A stretch of 64,000 nucleotides of DNA from the NCBI RefSeq assembly GCF_900115055.1, contig NZ_FOVD01000007.1, forward strand, positions 1 to 64,000, in the 5' to 3' direction. This DNA is from Chryseobacterium oleae. Lineage in GTDB: Bacteria > Bacteroidota > Bacteroidia > Flavobacteriales > Weeksellaceae. The position numbers and the translations under genes were made by a program. A model generated the notes under the pieces. That model saw nothing but the letters and a program-made list of their open reading frames with translations. It was not told where the DNA came from and ran no database searches. Positions 43,509 through 53,239 of the stretch are shown here, piece after piece (within the stretch, counting starts at the first letter, position 1; the number at the start of each line of letters is the position of its first letter).

Positions 43509-44135
43509 ATGATTAAAAATATTGTTTTAGGCGCATTTATATTCATTTCAGGCTTCTTTTCTGCCCAGATGACCGCGATGTCCGGCGCAGAAACTAAAGC
43601 ATTTGTAACGAAAGTGTCTTCTGAAACCCAGGAGATCAAAACACTCCAGAGCGATTTTACCCAGACCAAAAAGATGGATTTTCTGGATAAAAACATTGTT
43701 ACCTACGGAAAAATGTCGTTGAAATCACCGAATATGCTGAGCTGGAAATATACAAAACCTTATCAGTATAGCATTGTTTTTAAAGAAGGTAAAATTTTCA
43801 TTAATGATCAGGGGAAAAAATCATCTGTAGATGCCAAGAGTAAGACATTTGAGAAGATCAATAAACTGATTGTAGGAAGTTCAAACGGAAAAATGTTCAG
43901 CGATCCTGAGTTTACCGTGTCCTATTATAAAAACGGAAATTTCAATGTGGCCAAATTCACTCCAAAATCTGCCCAGCTGTTGAAATACATCAAACAGATT
44001 GAACTTCATTTTCCCAAAAACCAGTCTACGGTTTCACAGGTGAATATGACAGAAGCTTCGGGAGATACGACCAATATTGTATTCAAAAATACCAAGATCA
44101 ATGCAGCGATTGCAGCTTCAGAGTTTAGTTTATAG
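43509..44135 (+). CDS. LolA-like periplasmic lipid/lipoprotein carrier
   Basis: A 208-residue secreted protein. The signal peptide ends at FFSAQ (about 20). The rest follows the LolA pattern: an N-terminal helix, QSDFTQTKKMDFLDKN, then GKMSLKSPNMLSWKYTKPYQ and IVFKEGKIFINDQG in the half-barrel. Aryl polyene clusters include a LolA-type protein (ApeG family) thought to shuttle the lipid product through the periplasm from the MMPL exporter. It overlaps the next gene by 35 bases. Confidence 0.9.
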   Translation: MIKNIVLGAFIFISGFFSAQMTAMSGAETKAFVTKVSSETQEIKTLQSDFTQTKKMDFLDKNIVTYGKMSLKSPNMLSWKYTKPYQYSIVFKEGKIFINDQGKKSSVDAKSKTFEKINKLIVGSSNGKMFSDPEFTVSYYKNGNFNVAKFTPKSAQLLKYIKQIELHFPKNQSTVSQVNMTEASGDTTNIVFKNTKINAAIAASEFSL

Positions 44136-44742
44136 TCTGGTTTTCCTGCTGTTGGTTTCGTGTAAAAGCTACCAACTGACAGATGCAAAACTGGTTCAGA
44201 GTTCTGAGAAAACGGTTGAAAATTTATATTTTTCTTCCGGTGAAGATTATGTGTATAAATGCCAGATGGATATTTACAAAAATCATGTAAGTGGAATTCT
44301 GATCATCAAAAAACTGAATGAAACGACCCATCGTGTGGCCATGACTTCAGATTTTGGAAATAAATTAATTGATTTCGAAATTTCTGAGAATGATTTTAAA
44401 TTGAATTACGTTCTTCCCGATCTGGATAAAAAAATTGTCATTAATTTTTTAAAGAACGATTTCCGCGAGCTGCTGAAAAGGAAATTTCCGGTGAGTGAAT
44501 CTTTTGAAAACGATCATTCAAAAATCTATCTGTCCAAAGCCGACAAAAGGGCTTACTACCTGTTTTTCAATAAGGAAGACGGACTGCTGAAGAACATCAT
44601 TTATACGAAAAACAATAAGGAAAAAATCGATTTCAGTTTTGCAGCAAAAAAACATATCTTCGCGGATAGCTTAAACCTGCAACACAAGGACTTTAAGATC
44701 AATATAAAACTATTTCAAATAACTGAAACCGAACAGAATTAA
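44101..44742 (+). CDS. Predicted lipoprotein of the flexirubin cluster
   Basis: A 213-residue protein from the ATG at 44101, which places the lipobox LLLVSCKS at a normal distance. A start at 44077 is possible but makes the signal peptide too long and extends overlap with lolA. The mature part is a charged, beta-rich sequence (ISENDFKLNYVLPDLDKK) without known motifs. Its position after LolA is where a LolB-like outer-membrane acceptor would be expected; this is inference and no LolB signature is visible. Confidence 0.75.
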   Translation: MQRLQLQSLVYSLVFLLLVSCKSYQLTDAKLVQSSEKTVENLYFSSGEDYVYKCQMDIYKNHVSGILIIKKLNETTHRVAMTSDFGNKLIDFEISENDFKLNYVLPDLDKKIVINFLKNDFRELLKRKFPVSESFENDHSKIYLSKADKRAYYLFFNKEDGLLKNIIYTKNNKEKIDFSFAAKKHIFADSLNLQHKDFKINIKLFQITETEQN

Positions 44743-44743
44743 C

Positions 44744-45346
44744 ATGAACAAATTTCTACTATCAGCCGTCCTATTCATTTCAAGCCTGTCTTTTGCACAG
44801 GTAACTTTCAATCCGGGAATCAGAGTGGGGGCCAATATCGCCTATTTTTCTGATGGTCCTGCTCACGACTACTGGTATTATGTGGATAGCCAAAACTATT
44901 ATCATAACGGAAGCAACACGTATGATATAAAATCGAAAATTGATTTTTATATTGGTTTTCAGGCGAATATCCGATTTGCTAAATTCTATGCTCTTCAACC
45001 GGAAATTTACTATACGCGTCAGGGAGCGAAATACGAAAGCCAGAACTCTGCTGTGGCTTCAAAAACTGTAAGTGTTTCTTACGTAGGAGCAGCGGTAGTG
45101 AATAAATTTTATTTTGATAAATTTAATATTCATTTCGGACCTACTTTAGAGCTTCTTACTGATCATAAAAACATTGAATCGCCTACTGATGCGGATTTAG
45201 GACTGCTTTTTGGAGCAGGATATGACATTACGAAAAACTTTGGGGTAGAAGCCCGAATTAAAAAAGGTTTTGTACACATCAAAAGCGACCAGACGAATGT
45301 GACATTCCAAACAGGTGTTTATTATACCTTTAACATGAAAAAATAA
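44744..45346 (+). CDS. PorT-family-like outer-membrane beta-barrel protein
   Basis: A 200-residue secreted protein. The signal peptide ends at SLSFAQ, then alternating amphipathic strands begin with FNPGIRVGANIAYF and end with TFQTGVYYTFNMKK. This is the usual start and finish of small Bacteroidota barrel proteins. It begins one base after the lipoprotein gene. It may form part of an outer-membrane site for pigment insertion, but no functional motif shows this. Confidence 0.82.
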   Translation: MNKFLLSAVLFISSLSFAQVTFNPGIRVGANIAYFSDGPAHDYWYYVDSQNYYHNGSNTYDIKSKIDFYIGFQANIRFAKFYALQPEIYYTRQGAKYESQNSAVASKTVSVSYVGAAVVNKFYFDKFNIHFGPTLELLTDHKNIESPTDADLGLLFGAGYDITKNFGVEARIKKGFVHIKSDQTNVTFQTGVYYTFNMKK

Positions 45347-45350
45347 TTGT

Positions 45351-45722
45351 ATGCAGACCATTCTTACAGACTTTTACACTTTAGAATCTTTTGAAAAGGG
45401 AGACCATGGAAGTTTCACTGCCAACATTCATCTGAATAAAGATCACGATATTTTTAAAGGCCATTTTCCGGGTAATCCGGTGACGCCGGGAGTTTGTATG
45501 ATGCAGATCGTAAAAGAACTGACGGAAGAATTTACCGGTTCAAAATTATTTTTAAAAACAGCTTCGAATGTAAAGTTCATGGCTATTATCAATCCTTTTG
45601 AAACGCCGGATCTGAAACTTCAGCTGGATATTACTGAAAATGAAGAAGATGTTAAAGTAAAAAATATCACTTCTTTTGGCGAGACTATTGCATTGAAAAT
45701 GTCTGTAAGCTATAAAAAATAG
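45351..45722 (+). CDS. FabZ-like 3-hydroxyacyl-ACP dehydratase with canonical His
   Basis: A 123-residue hotdog enzyme with the full catalytic motif GHFPGNPVTPGVCMMQIVKE, unlike the two hotdogs at 29578 and 30015. It should dehydrate 3-hydroxyacyl-ACP to trans-2-enoyl-ACP in each polyene cycle, following FabG. It is shorter than housekeeping FabZ (about 140-150) and lacks the LPHRxP opening. Gene spacing is four bases on each side, so it is within the operon. Confidence 0.88.
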   Translation: MQTILTDFYTLESFEKGDHGSFTANIHLNKDHDIFKGHFPGNPVTPGVCMMQIVKELTEEFTGSKLFLKTASNVKFMAIINPFETPDLKLQLDITENEEDVKVKNITSFGETIALKMSVSYKK

Positions 45723-45726
45723 GATC

Positions 45727-46203
45727 ATGAAACTTCTCTTATCTCTCGTAACCGCTTTTATCTTTTTCTTCCAGACTGATCTTGAGTCTTTAAGAAACAG
45801 CTATGCCAAGGCTAACCAATCCAATGACAATACGGAAGCATTCATCAATCTTGCAGAAAAACAATCCGGTTCTGATGCTGTAACCACTGGATATAAAGCT
45901 GCTGCACAGATTATGGAAGCTAAGATTGCTAAAAAGAACAGAAAAGCACTTGTAAAAACGGGTGCAACAAGTCTTGAAAGCATTATCAAAAGCAACCCGA
46001 ACAATATAGAACTTCGACTGATCAGACTGAGCGTTCAGGAAAATATTCCTAAAATAGTAGGCTACAGAGGCAGTATTAAAGATGATAAGGCATTTCTGAT
46101 CAATAATTACAGCAAGCAGAACGCAGCCCTGAAAAGCTACGTGAAAAAGTTTGCAATGCAGTCTAAATCCTTTTCAGAGGCAGAAAGAGCCACTATAAAA
46201 TAA
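45727..46203 (+). CDS. Secreted alpha-helical protein of unknown function
   Basis: A 158-residue protein with a signal peptide to about residue 17 and then a helical sequence rich in Lys, Asn and Ala (AAQIMEAKIAKKNRK, LRLIRLSVQENIPK). I do not recognise a family. Four-base spacing on both sides places it in the pigment operon between a dehydratase and the GT2-DUF2062 gene. It probably stays in the periplasm, since no lipobox or sorting domain is seen. Confidence 0.72.
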   Translation: MKLLLSLVTAFIFFFQTDLESLRNSYAKANQSNDNTEAFINLAEKQSGSDAVTTGYKAAAQIMEAKIAKKNRKALVKTGATSLESIIKSNPNNIELRLIRLSVQENIPKIVGYRGSIKDDKAFLINNYSKQNAALKSYVKKFAMQSKSFSEAERATIK

Positions 46204-46207
46204 AACA

Positions 46208-47380
46208 ATGACCCTTCAAGAAGTACAAAATGCAGTGATTGAGAAAAAGATCTGCATTTTAATACCTACTTACAATAATGAAAAAACCCTGAGAAGGGTT
46301 ATAGACGGTGTTCTGGGCTACACCGATAACATTATTGCGGTCAATGATGGTTCTACCGACTCTACTGCACATATTTTAACTGATTATCCCCAAATAACCG
46401 TTATTTCCCTGCCTGAGAACAAAGGCAAAGGAAACGGACTGAAAATAGGCTTCAGAAAAGCTAAAGAGCTGGGTTATCATTACGCCATCACCATCGATTC
46501 TGATGGGCAGCATTATCCGGATGATATTCCTGTATTTGTGGAAGCTTTAATTCAGGAGAAACATGATGTTCTTCTGATCGGAAACCGGAATATGTCACAG
46601 GACGGAATTCCGAAAAAAAGTAGCTTTGGGAACAGGTTTTCCAATTTTTGGTTCTGGTTTGAGACCGGAATCAAGCTGGAAGATACGCAATCCGGTTACA
46701 GATTATATCCGTTATTAAAAATTCCGAAGAAATATTTCACTCCAAAATTTGAATTTGAAATCGAGATCATTGTAAGAACTGCCTGGAGGCACGTTCCTGT
46801 AAAGAATGTTCCCATCAAGGTTTTGTATGATCCTGCGGAAAGGGTTTCTCATTTCAGACCGTTCAAAGATTTTACGAGGATCAGCATTCTGAATACGATT
46901 TTGGTGACCATCACACTTCTGTACATTATTCCGCGAAATTTCGTGAATAATTTCAAAAAAAAAAGCTTTAAAAGATTCGTAAAGGAAGATGTCCTTGAAA
47001 GTGACGGCAGCAACCGTACGAAGGCATTTTCTATAGCACTGGGCGTATTTATAGGGTTTTCTCCGTTCTGGGGATTCCATACGCTTCTTGTCATCTCATT
47101 GTCTGTTCTTTTTAAACTAAATAAAGTTCTGGCTTTTGTGGCATCCAACGTAAGCCTTCCGCCATTTATTCCCTTTGTTATTGCAGCTTCCCTGTTTCTG
47201 GGCTCCCCTTTTGTTCACGGGGACAGCAATATTTTAAGCAGTGAACTCAATTTTGAACTGATCAAAAATAATCTGTTTCAATATGTGATCGGAAGTGCTA
47301 TTCTCGCCACTTCTATGTCTGCACTCTGCGGCATTGCGACATTTTTTTTCCTGAATAAACTGAATCCGGAGAATGAGTAG
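46208..47380 (+). CDS. Family 2 glycosyltransferase fused to a DUF2062 membrane domain
   Basis: A 390-residue protein. Residues about 14-235 are a dolichyl-phosphate-mannose-synthase-like GT-A domain: ILIPTYNNEKTL, VNDGSTDST, and the metal motif IDSDGQHYPDD. Residues about 255-385 form DUF2062 with three membrane helices (GFSPFWGFHTLLV is the family hallmark). Aryl polyene clusters contain similar GT2 genes, and a sugar or lipid headgroup may be added. It is the last gene of the + arm. Confidence 0.9.
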   Translation: MTLQEVQNAVIEKKICILIPTYNNEKTLRRVIDGVLGYTDNIIAVNDGSTDSTAHILTDYPQITVISLPENKGKGNGLKIGFRKAKELGYHYAITIDSDGQHYPDDIPVFVEALIQEKHDVLLIGNRNMSQDGIPKKSSFGNRFSNFWFWFETGIKLEDTQSGYRLYPLLKIPKKYFTPKFEFEIEIIVRTAWRHVPVKNVPIKVLYDPAERVSHFRPFKDFTRISILNTILVTITLLYIIPRNFVNNFKKKSFKRFVKEDVLESDGSNRTKAFSIALGVFIGFSPFWGFHTLLVISLSVLFKLNKVLAFVASNVSLPPFIPFVIAASLFLGSPFVHGDSNILSSELNFELIKNNLFQYVIGSAILATSMSALCGIATFFFLNKLNPENE

Positions 47381-47467
47381 GGGTGTAAGAGTCAAGAGCC
47401 AAAAATCAAGAATCAAGATGTCAGATATCAGATATTATACACGAGACCTTTTACATTAAGTTTAGAG

Positions 47468-47502
47468 ACTAGCAACTAGCAACTAGCAACTAGCAACTAG
47501 CA
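47468..47502. repeat. Five tandem copies of a 7-bp unit (ACTAGCA)
   Basis: Perfect heptamer array in the convergent gap between the GT2-DUF2062 gene and the first M36 peptidase. The 60 bases before it hold looser microrepeats (TCAAGAA-type, TCAGATA-type). Not long enough or spaced as a CRISPR. Confidence 0.95.
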
Positions 47503-47536
47503 ACAAAATTACTCTAAGCACTGACTCTCAAATCCC

Positions 47537-47570
47537 GAAAAAAAGTCCTAAAGCTAAGCTCCAGGACTTT
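47537..47570 (-). terminator. Terminator of the first M36 peptidase gene
   Basis: Minus-strand hairpin with 8-bp base arms at 47542-47549 and 47563-47570 and a T run. It is nearly the same sequence as the element after the second peptidase at 50525-50554. Confidence 0.8.
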
Positions 47571-47597
47571 CATCTCTATATTATTATTATTCTCCTT

Positions 47598-50246
47598 TTA
47601 TTTTGAAACAATAATTTTCTGGCTGTAATCAATAGAATTACCTTTAATCGTCAACATATAAACACCATTCAGCAGGGTATTCACATTCACTGTAGTCTGT
47701 TTATTAAGATTGATTTTTTCTGAAGAAACCAATTTCCCTGTAAAATCGTACACCGAAACGGTAGTGATTCCTGAAAGGTCCATTCCTGAAGGTGTTTTAA
47801 TTGTAAATTCAGTTTTCACCGGGTTTGGATAGATAGATATTCCTTTGGTATTAGCAGAAGCTTCATTCACGGCAAGTGCATTACATTCAGCAGGAACTGC
47901 AAAATTTTCTACCTGGTCATCAAGATCTTGCTCATTCCCCATAAGAAAGCCGCTAGTTCCTCCCGGCTCAGCATTGACACCAAGTCCCCTTTTAGCAAAA
48001 ACTTTCCAGATCAAACATTTATCCTGACCTCCGGTTTTCGCCTGATCTGCAGCCAAAATAGCATCTCTTCCCTGCTTGAAATTAGGATTGCATGGCTGAA
48101 GTTTAATGGCATCTACAACCAGCTGGAGAACCCGCGCGCTTCCACTGTTTGGATCGGCCATGACATCGCTGTTGTATCCATACTTTTCTACATATTTCCA
48201 GTGAAGATCCCAAAGCATTGTAGCCCAGACAAAGCCTATATTATGAACATGAGCCAATACAATAGGTGTTCCGAAATAATTGATCGAAATCTTCATTCCG
48301 TTCGTTCTTCCGTAAGTGTAATTATTCACTGCAAAATCAGGTGAATATTTTGCCAGTCTTATTCCCGCCCCGTTGGTGGGCTGCTCTATAGCAAATGTTC
48401 CTACTCCTCTGGGCACAGAAGCATTGTCTCCAGGCTTATTGGTGAGCATTAAAGCAAAAAAATCTGACCATCCTTCTCCCATCTGTTCATTTGAGGTTGT
48501 TGCTGAAAGACAGCCATCACCCGTACCCGTAAGCCGGTTGGAGATACCATGCCCGTATTCATGGATGAGAATCCCGTTATCCAGACTCCCATCTTTGTAA
48601 ACATAATTTGATTTGTCATACTTTAAAGTTGCGTTGATAACAGCGCCTCCTGCAATTTCACCGGCTATAAAAGCCCCTTCCGGATTTTCTATGGTAACAG
48701 ATGGAATTGTTATAGAAGTATCACTTCCTCCCATTCCTCCAAAACCTACTGATGCAGCTGCATTATATATTACCACTCCTACAGCTCCTTTCAGCTGGGC
48801 ATTTTTCACTTTGTCTGTAAATCCGCACGTTCCTCCCCTTTCTATTAAGGCTATCTTTCCCGTAAGATCTTCGTTAATAGCATTACAGCCGTTAACTGGT
48901 GTTGTAAGAGACAGATTAGCAGTTACAGGTGCAATCGTTTCAAGATTGGGACCAAAAGTGGCCCTCCTGCTTCTGAAAGTCCTTGATGCATAAACAGATG
49001 GAGAGTTGTAGAATAAATTCTGCATATTATCAGGTTCCCACAAGTACATTTGCATCCTTGGTGGAGAACCATCAGCTGGGCTGTAGAAGTTAGCATTATT
49101 ATATCCTCCTCCATCCCAGGCCTCAGCTAGAACAGCATCACCCTGAGCTCCGCCTTTTCCAAAATTACTGGCCTGAAAATTTCTGGCTGTTTCTGTAAAT
49201 CCCAATTTGTAAAATACATCATGTACTTTATTGTTGACATAGAATAGATTAGTGACTGATGCGGATTTGTAGTTCTGTGGTGGCAGGCTCACATCCATTG
49301 GGAAATCAAAAGCTCTTACTGTGCCCCCGTCTGGAGAAAACTGGGGTATATTGGTGCTGTTTTCGTCCGTATAAGCATACACATTATTTCCTCTGGTGTT
49401 GGTATAGCTGTTCGTACCGTCTGAATGCCACCCTTCAGGAGAGGCTGTAATCTCCCAGGGATTGCTAAGCAATGCCCTGCTTCCAAAGGTAGGTGCCTCT
49501 ACAGGGAAAGCTAATACATTATAAGAGGCATTATCCGGGACCAAAACAAAGTCTTTCTTTTGTAAATTATTTTCAGAATTTATATGGGGAGGAAATAGGG
49601 CCGGTTGAATATTTTGTAGCGGATGAGCTTCCTCTGCATGATGTTTATAGGCATCATCGTGAAAACTGCAGGAAAGAGTCATTTTCTCCGAATATAATAT
49701 GGCACCATCATCTGTACTGATGATTACATTCCACATATTCCCTGTTTCTTTTTCCTGTACATCAAATCTGTAGCCAAGGATCAATTCTCCGCCTTTCTCA
49801 AAATAAACCAGTTGGGTTTTCAGAGGTTCTTCTTTTCCTTCACTGTTCCGAATAGTAGGATAGCCGTTAATTTTTTGGGCTGCTTCTGATACCAGTGTAT
49901 TTTTTCCGGCATTCTGACTACCTTTCACGCGGGAAGGATACATTTTGATAAAAGTATCGGTTAAGTTCAAAACTTTCCCCTCTCTTATCAGAACATTAGC
50001 AGAACTTCCAAAAATCGGAATCCCATTAATAGTCTGCTGTATGCCTACAATGTCCCCGTTTAAACTTTTTGAAGAGTCTACATTTACAACTGTAAATGCC
50101 TTCAATTCTGGATTTATTCTCTGGAATGTCTTTTCAGAGTTAATGTAGTCTATTATAACTTTTTCATAGTTTTGAGCATGTGACCAACCAAAACCGAATA
50201 AAGAACAAAGCAATAAAAGCCTAACACTTAGTTGATTTCTTTTCAT
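47598..50246 (-). CDS. M36 fungalysin-type metallopeptidase with PA domain and T9SS tail (copy 1)
   Basis: An 882-residue secreted protease. A signal peptide (to about 25) is followed by an FTP-like propeptide (about 30-200). The catalytic region carries HEYGH at residues 562-566 and a downstream GEGWSDF helix (third zinc ligand Glu). A protease-associated domain (about 430-545, DLTGKIALIERGGTCGF) is inserted before it. The C-terminal 85 residues are a type A T9SS sorting domain (GISIYPNPVKTEF). It is probably released to digest proteins outside the cell. Tandem paralogue upstream. Confidence 0.95.
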   Translation of the reverse strand: MKRNQLSVRLLLLCSLFGFGWSHAQNYEKVIIDYINSEKTFQRINPELKAFTVVNVDSSKSLNGDIVGIQQTINGIPIFGSSANVLIREGKVLNLTDTFIKMYPSRVKGSQNAGKNTLVSEAAQKINGYPTIRNSEGKEEPLKTQLVYFEKGGELILGYRFDVQEKETGNMWNVIISTDDGAILYSEKMTLSCSFHDDAYKHHAEEAHPLQNIQPALFPPHINSENNLQKKDFVLVPDNASYNVLAFPVEAPTFGSRALLSNPWEITASPEGWHSDGTNSYTNTRGNNVYAYTDENSTNIPQFSPDGGTVRAFDFPMDVSLPPQNYKSASVTNLFYVNNKVHDVFYKLGFTETARNFQASNFGKGGAQGDAVLAEAWDGGGYNNANFYSPADGSPPRMQMYLWEPDNMQNLFYNSPSVYASRTFRSRRATFGPNLETIAPVTANLSLTTPVNGCNAINEDLTGKIALIERGGTCGFTDKVKNAQLKGAVGVVIYNAAASVGFGGMGGSDTSITIPSVTIENPEGAFIAGEIAGGAVINATLKYDKSNYVYKDGSLDNGILIHEYGHGISNRLTGTGDGCLSATTSNEQMGEGWSDFFALMLTNKPGDNASVPRGVGTFAIEQPTNGAGIRLAKYSPDFAVNNYTYGRTNGMKISINYFGTPIVLAHVHNIGFVWATMLWDLHWKYVEKYGYNSDVMADPNSGSARVLQLVVDAIKLQPCNPNFKQGRDAILAADQAKTGGQDKCLIWKVFAKRGLGVNAEPGGTSGFLMGNEQDLDDQVENFAVPAECNALAVNEASANTKGISIYPNPVKTEFTIKTPSGMDLSGITTVSVYDFTGKLVSSEKINLNKQTTVNVNTLLNGVYMLTIKGNSIDYSQKIIVSK

Positions 50247-50524
50247 AATATCTTTTTATGAAGCGAAATGTAAATTCATTTCAGAAAAAAACACAACCAA
50301 ATCGAAATAAAATTAAATAATAACTAAATAAAAACACAAATAACAAAGAATAATTAAATTAATTTATCAAAACACATCAAATATAACATTTTTATAAACC
50401 TTTGTTTGATGAAAATACAGTGGAAAAATCAATTGACGATGCTAAAATTAAACAAGCGTTTACCGGTAAATACATTAAAACTTAAGATCACCAGTGTTCA
50501 GATTAAGAAAGTGAGTATTAACAA
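50247..50524. other. Gap between the two M36 genes
   Basis: AT-rich. It holds a minus-strand TATATTTG box at 50378-50385 that may drive copy 1 with a leader of about 130 bases. An open frame at 50406-50615 has skewed composition and overlaps the terminator of copy 2, so it is not called. Confidence 0.45.
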
Positions 50525-50554
50525 CAAAAAAGCCCTGAAGCTGAGCTCCAGGAC
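50525..50554 (-). terminator. Terminator of the second M36 peptidase gene
   Basis: Minus-strand 10-bp hairpin (50532-50541 with 50545-50554, two G:U pairs) and T run. It duplicates the element after copy 1. Confidence 0.8.
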
Positions 50555-50584
50555 CTTCCTCTCTATATTGTTATTATTCTACTT

Positions 50585-53239
50585 TTATTTTGAAACAATG
50601 ATTTTCTGGCTGTAATCAATGGCATTACCCTTGATCGTTACCATATAAGCTCCGTTCAGTAATGTATTCACATTCACTGTAGTTTGCTTATTAAGATTGA
50701 TTTTTTCTGAAGAAACCAATTTCCCTGTAAAATCATAGACTGAAACCGTAGTGATTCCTGAAAGATCCATTCCCGAAGGGGTTTTGATTGTAAATTCAGT
50801 TTTCACCGGGTTCGGATAGATGGATATTCCTTTGGTATTAGCAGAAGCTTCATTTACGGCCAGAACACCACATTCCGCAGGAATAGTGAAATCTTCAACC
50901 TGATCGCTTAAGTCTGGTGCCGGCTGATTAGCTCCGATAAACAATCCGTTAAGCCCACCTGAAGCAGCATTCACCCCTAATCCTCTTTTAGCAAAGACCT
51001 TCCAGATCATACATTTGTTTTCACCATTTGTTTTTGCGAGATCTGCGGCTAAAATAGCATCTCTTCCCTGTATAAAATTCGGATTACAAGGCTGCAATTT
51101 AAGGGCATCCATGACCAGCTGCAGAACTCTTGCACTTCCACTGTTTGGATCTGCCAGTACATTGCTGTTATAGCCATATTTATCTACGTATTTCCAGTTA
51201 AGATCCCAAAGCATACTCGCCCAAATGAAACCAATACTGTGAACATCAGGAACGGTAATCGCGATTCCAAATATGCTGCCGTTCACTTTCATTCCATTCG
51301 TTCTTCCATACGTATAGTTATTCACTGCAAAATCAGGAGAATATCTGGCCGGTCTTATTCCGGCACCATTTACGCCCTCTCCGCCGGTAAAGCTTCCTAT
51401 TCCTCTGGGAACGGATGCATTATCTCCAGGTCTGTTGGTAACCATAAGGGCAAAGAAGTCAGACCATCCTTCTCCCATCTGTTCGTTGGATGTGGAATAA
51501 GCTAAACAGTTGCTTCCTGTACCGGTAAGACGGTTAGTAATTCCATGCCCGTATTCATGGGCGATAATTCCATTATCTAAACTCGCATCTTTATACACTG
51601 CCTCAGTTCTTAAACTCGCATTACTGGCAACTCCGTTAGTCAATTCACTAACCAAAAATTCACCTTCCGACTTTCCTACCATGATCGTAGGAATCGTAAT
51701 GGTATTATCAGTTCCCCCCATACCTACAGGTTGGTCACTGTTTGGGTGATACTGTATAACTCCTACTGCCCCACCATCCTGCAGGTTTTTAGTTTTAACG
51801 GCAAAACCACAGTTTGCAGGTCCTGCCGCATTGAGTACAGCAATTTTACCTGTTAAACTTCCGGCTGCCACCGCTGTACAGCCATCTGCAGGTACAGGGA
51901 GCGCTAAATCACCTGTTACACCAGCGCTGCCTATAAGCTGGGGACCAAAATTGGCCGTTGCCGCTACAGGAGCTCTGGATACGTAGCTTGTAGGAGAATT
52001 ATAGTAAAGATATCTCACTCCATTAGGTACAAAAAGGAACATTTGCATTCTTCCGCTGGTTCCGTCTGCTCCCGGAGCAAAATTGGCATTATTCAGACCG
52101 CTTCCATCTCTTGCTTCTGCTAAAACAGGATCATTCCCGGTTCCTCCGTTCGTGAAATTATTCAGCTGATAGTTTCTTGCAGACTCGGTGAAGCCAAATT
52201 TATAGAACAAGTCATGCATCTTGTTTGATGTATAAAATAAATTGGTTACCGCTGCAGATGTATAGTTCTGTTGAGGCAAAGTCACATCCAGCGGAAAATC
52301 GAAGTTCCTTGTTGCGCCTCCGTCCGGAGAAAACTGTGCTGCATTTGTATTCGCTTCATCTGTGTAAGCAAAGACATTATTCCCTCTTGTGATAGTGTAA
52401 TGATTGGTTCCATCAGAATGCCATCCTTCAGGCGAAGCTGATAAATCCCACGGATTTGTAAGGAGTGTTCTGCTTCCAAATGTAGGTGCTTCAACAGGAA
52501 ATGCAAATACGTTATAAGAAGCATTGTCAGGAGCTAAAATAAAATTTTCACTTTTCTTTTGAGCATCTTTCAATACTTCGGAATTCATAGAAGGTTGCAG
52601 ATAGGTTGGATTCTCAGCATGCGCTTCAGCTAAATGCTCATATGAGTCCGAGTGAAAACTGCAGGAAAGTGTTGTATTTTCCTGATATAAAACAGAGCCG
52701 TCATCTGTACTGATGACCAAACTCCAGACATTACCACTACCTTTTTCCTCTACATTGAACTGATATCCAAGGATCAATTCCCCGCCTTTTGAGAAATAGA
52801 CAAGCTTGGTTTTTAAAGGTTCTTCTTTCCCTTCACTGTTTTTTACCGTTGACAGTCCGTTAAATTTCTTTACCGCTTCGGCTATTAATCCCTCTTTATT
52901 GGCACTTTGTTTACCTTTTACGGTAGATGGATAGTTTTGAATAAAAGTATCTGCAAAGCTCAATACTTTATTTTCTCTGATCAGAACATTGGCCGAGCTT
53001 CCAAAAACAGGAACTCCATTGATGGTCTGCTGGATGCCTACAATGTCCCCTTTTAAACTTTTGGAAGGATCAACATTAACAATGCTAAATGCTTTTAGTT
53101 CAGGATTTACTCTTTGAAATTTCTTTTCTGAATTCACATAGTCCTTGATTATCTGTTCATATTTTTGAGCAGATAATAAACTAAACCCTAAAAAAGAAGA
53201 AAGCAATAAAAACTTAACACTAAGTCGAATTCTTTTCAT
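50585..53239 (-). CDS. M36 fungalysin-type metallopeptidase with PA domain and T9SS tail (copy 2)
   Basis: An 884-residue paralogue of the downstream gene with the same layout: signal peptide, FTP-like propeptide, PA insertion, HEYGH zinc motif (about residue 563), the GEGWSDF helix and a T9SS tail. By eye roughly two-thirds of the N-terminal residues are shared, but the last 89 residues differ at only three positions. A likely difference is in the PA loop and substrate cleft, where the sequences diverge most. Both genes have the same terminator, so the duplication included the 3' flank. Confidence 0.95.
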   Translation of the reverse strand: MKRIRLSVKFLLLSSFLGFSLLSAQKYEQIIKDYVNSEKKFQRVNPELKAFSIVNVDPSKSLKGDIVGIQQTINGVPVFGSSANVLIRENKVLSFADTFIQNYPSTVKGKQSANKEGLIAEAVKKFNGLSTVKNSEGKEEPLKTKLVYFSKGGELILGYQFNVEEKGSGNVWSLVISTDDGSVLYQENTTLSCSFHSDSYEHLAEAHAENPTYLQPSMNSEVLKDAQKKSENFILAPDNASYNVFAFPVEAPTFGSRTLLTNPWDLSASPEGWHSDGTNHYTITRGNNVFAYTDEANTNAAQFSPDGGATRNFDFPLDVTLPQQNYTSAAVTNLFYTSNKMHDLFYKFGFTESARNYQLNNFTNGGTGNDPVLAEARDGSGLNNANFAPGADGTSGRMQMFLFVPNGVRYLYYNSPTSYVSRAPVAATANFGPQLIGSAGVTGDLALPVPADGCTAVAAGSLTGKIAVLNAAGPANCGFAVKTKNLQDGGAVGVIQYHPNSDQPVGMGGTDNTITIPTIMVGKSEGEFLVSELTNGVASNASLRTEAVYKDASLDNGIIAHEYGHGITNRLTGTGSNCLAYSTSNEQMGEGWSDFFALMVTNRPGDNASVPRGIGSFTGGEGVNGAGIRPARYSPDFAVNNYTYGRTNGMKVNGSIFGIAITVPDVHSIGFIWASMLWDLNWKYVDKYGYNSNVLADPNSGSARVLQLVMDALKLQPCNPNFIQGRDAILAADLAKTNGENKCMIWKVFAKRGLGVNAASGGLNGLFIGANQPAPDLSDQVEDFTIPAECGVLAVNEASANTKGISIYPNPVKTEFTIKTPSGMDLSGITTVSVYDFTGKLVSSEKINLNKQTTVNVNTLLNGAYMVTIKGNAIDYSQKIIVSK

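Noticed and set aside
47468..47502. Possible CRISPR array
   Set aside because: Units are 7 bp with no spacers; it is a simple tandem repeat.
50406..50615. 69-codon frame between the M36 genes
   Set aside because: Lys/Leu-rich low-complexity translation that runs through the terminator and into the 3' end of the second peptidase gene; likely chance in AT-rich DNA.
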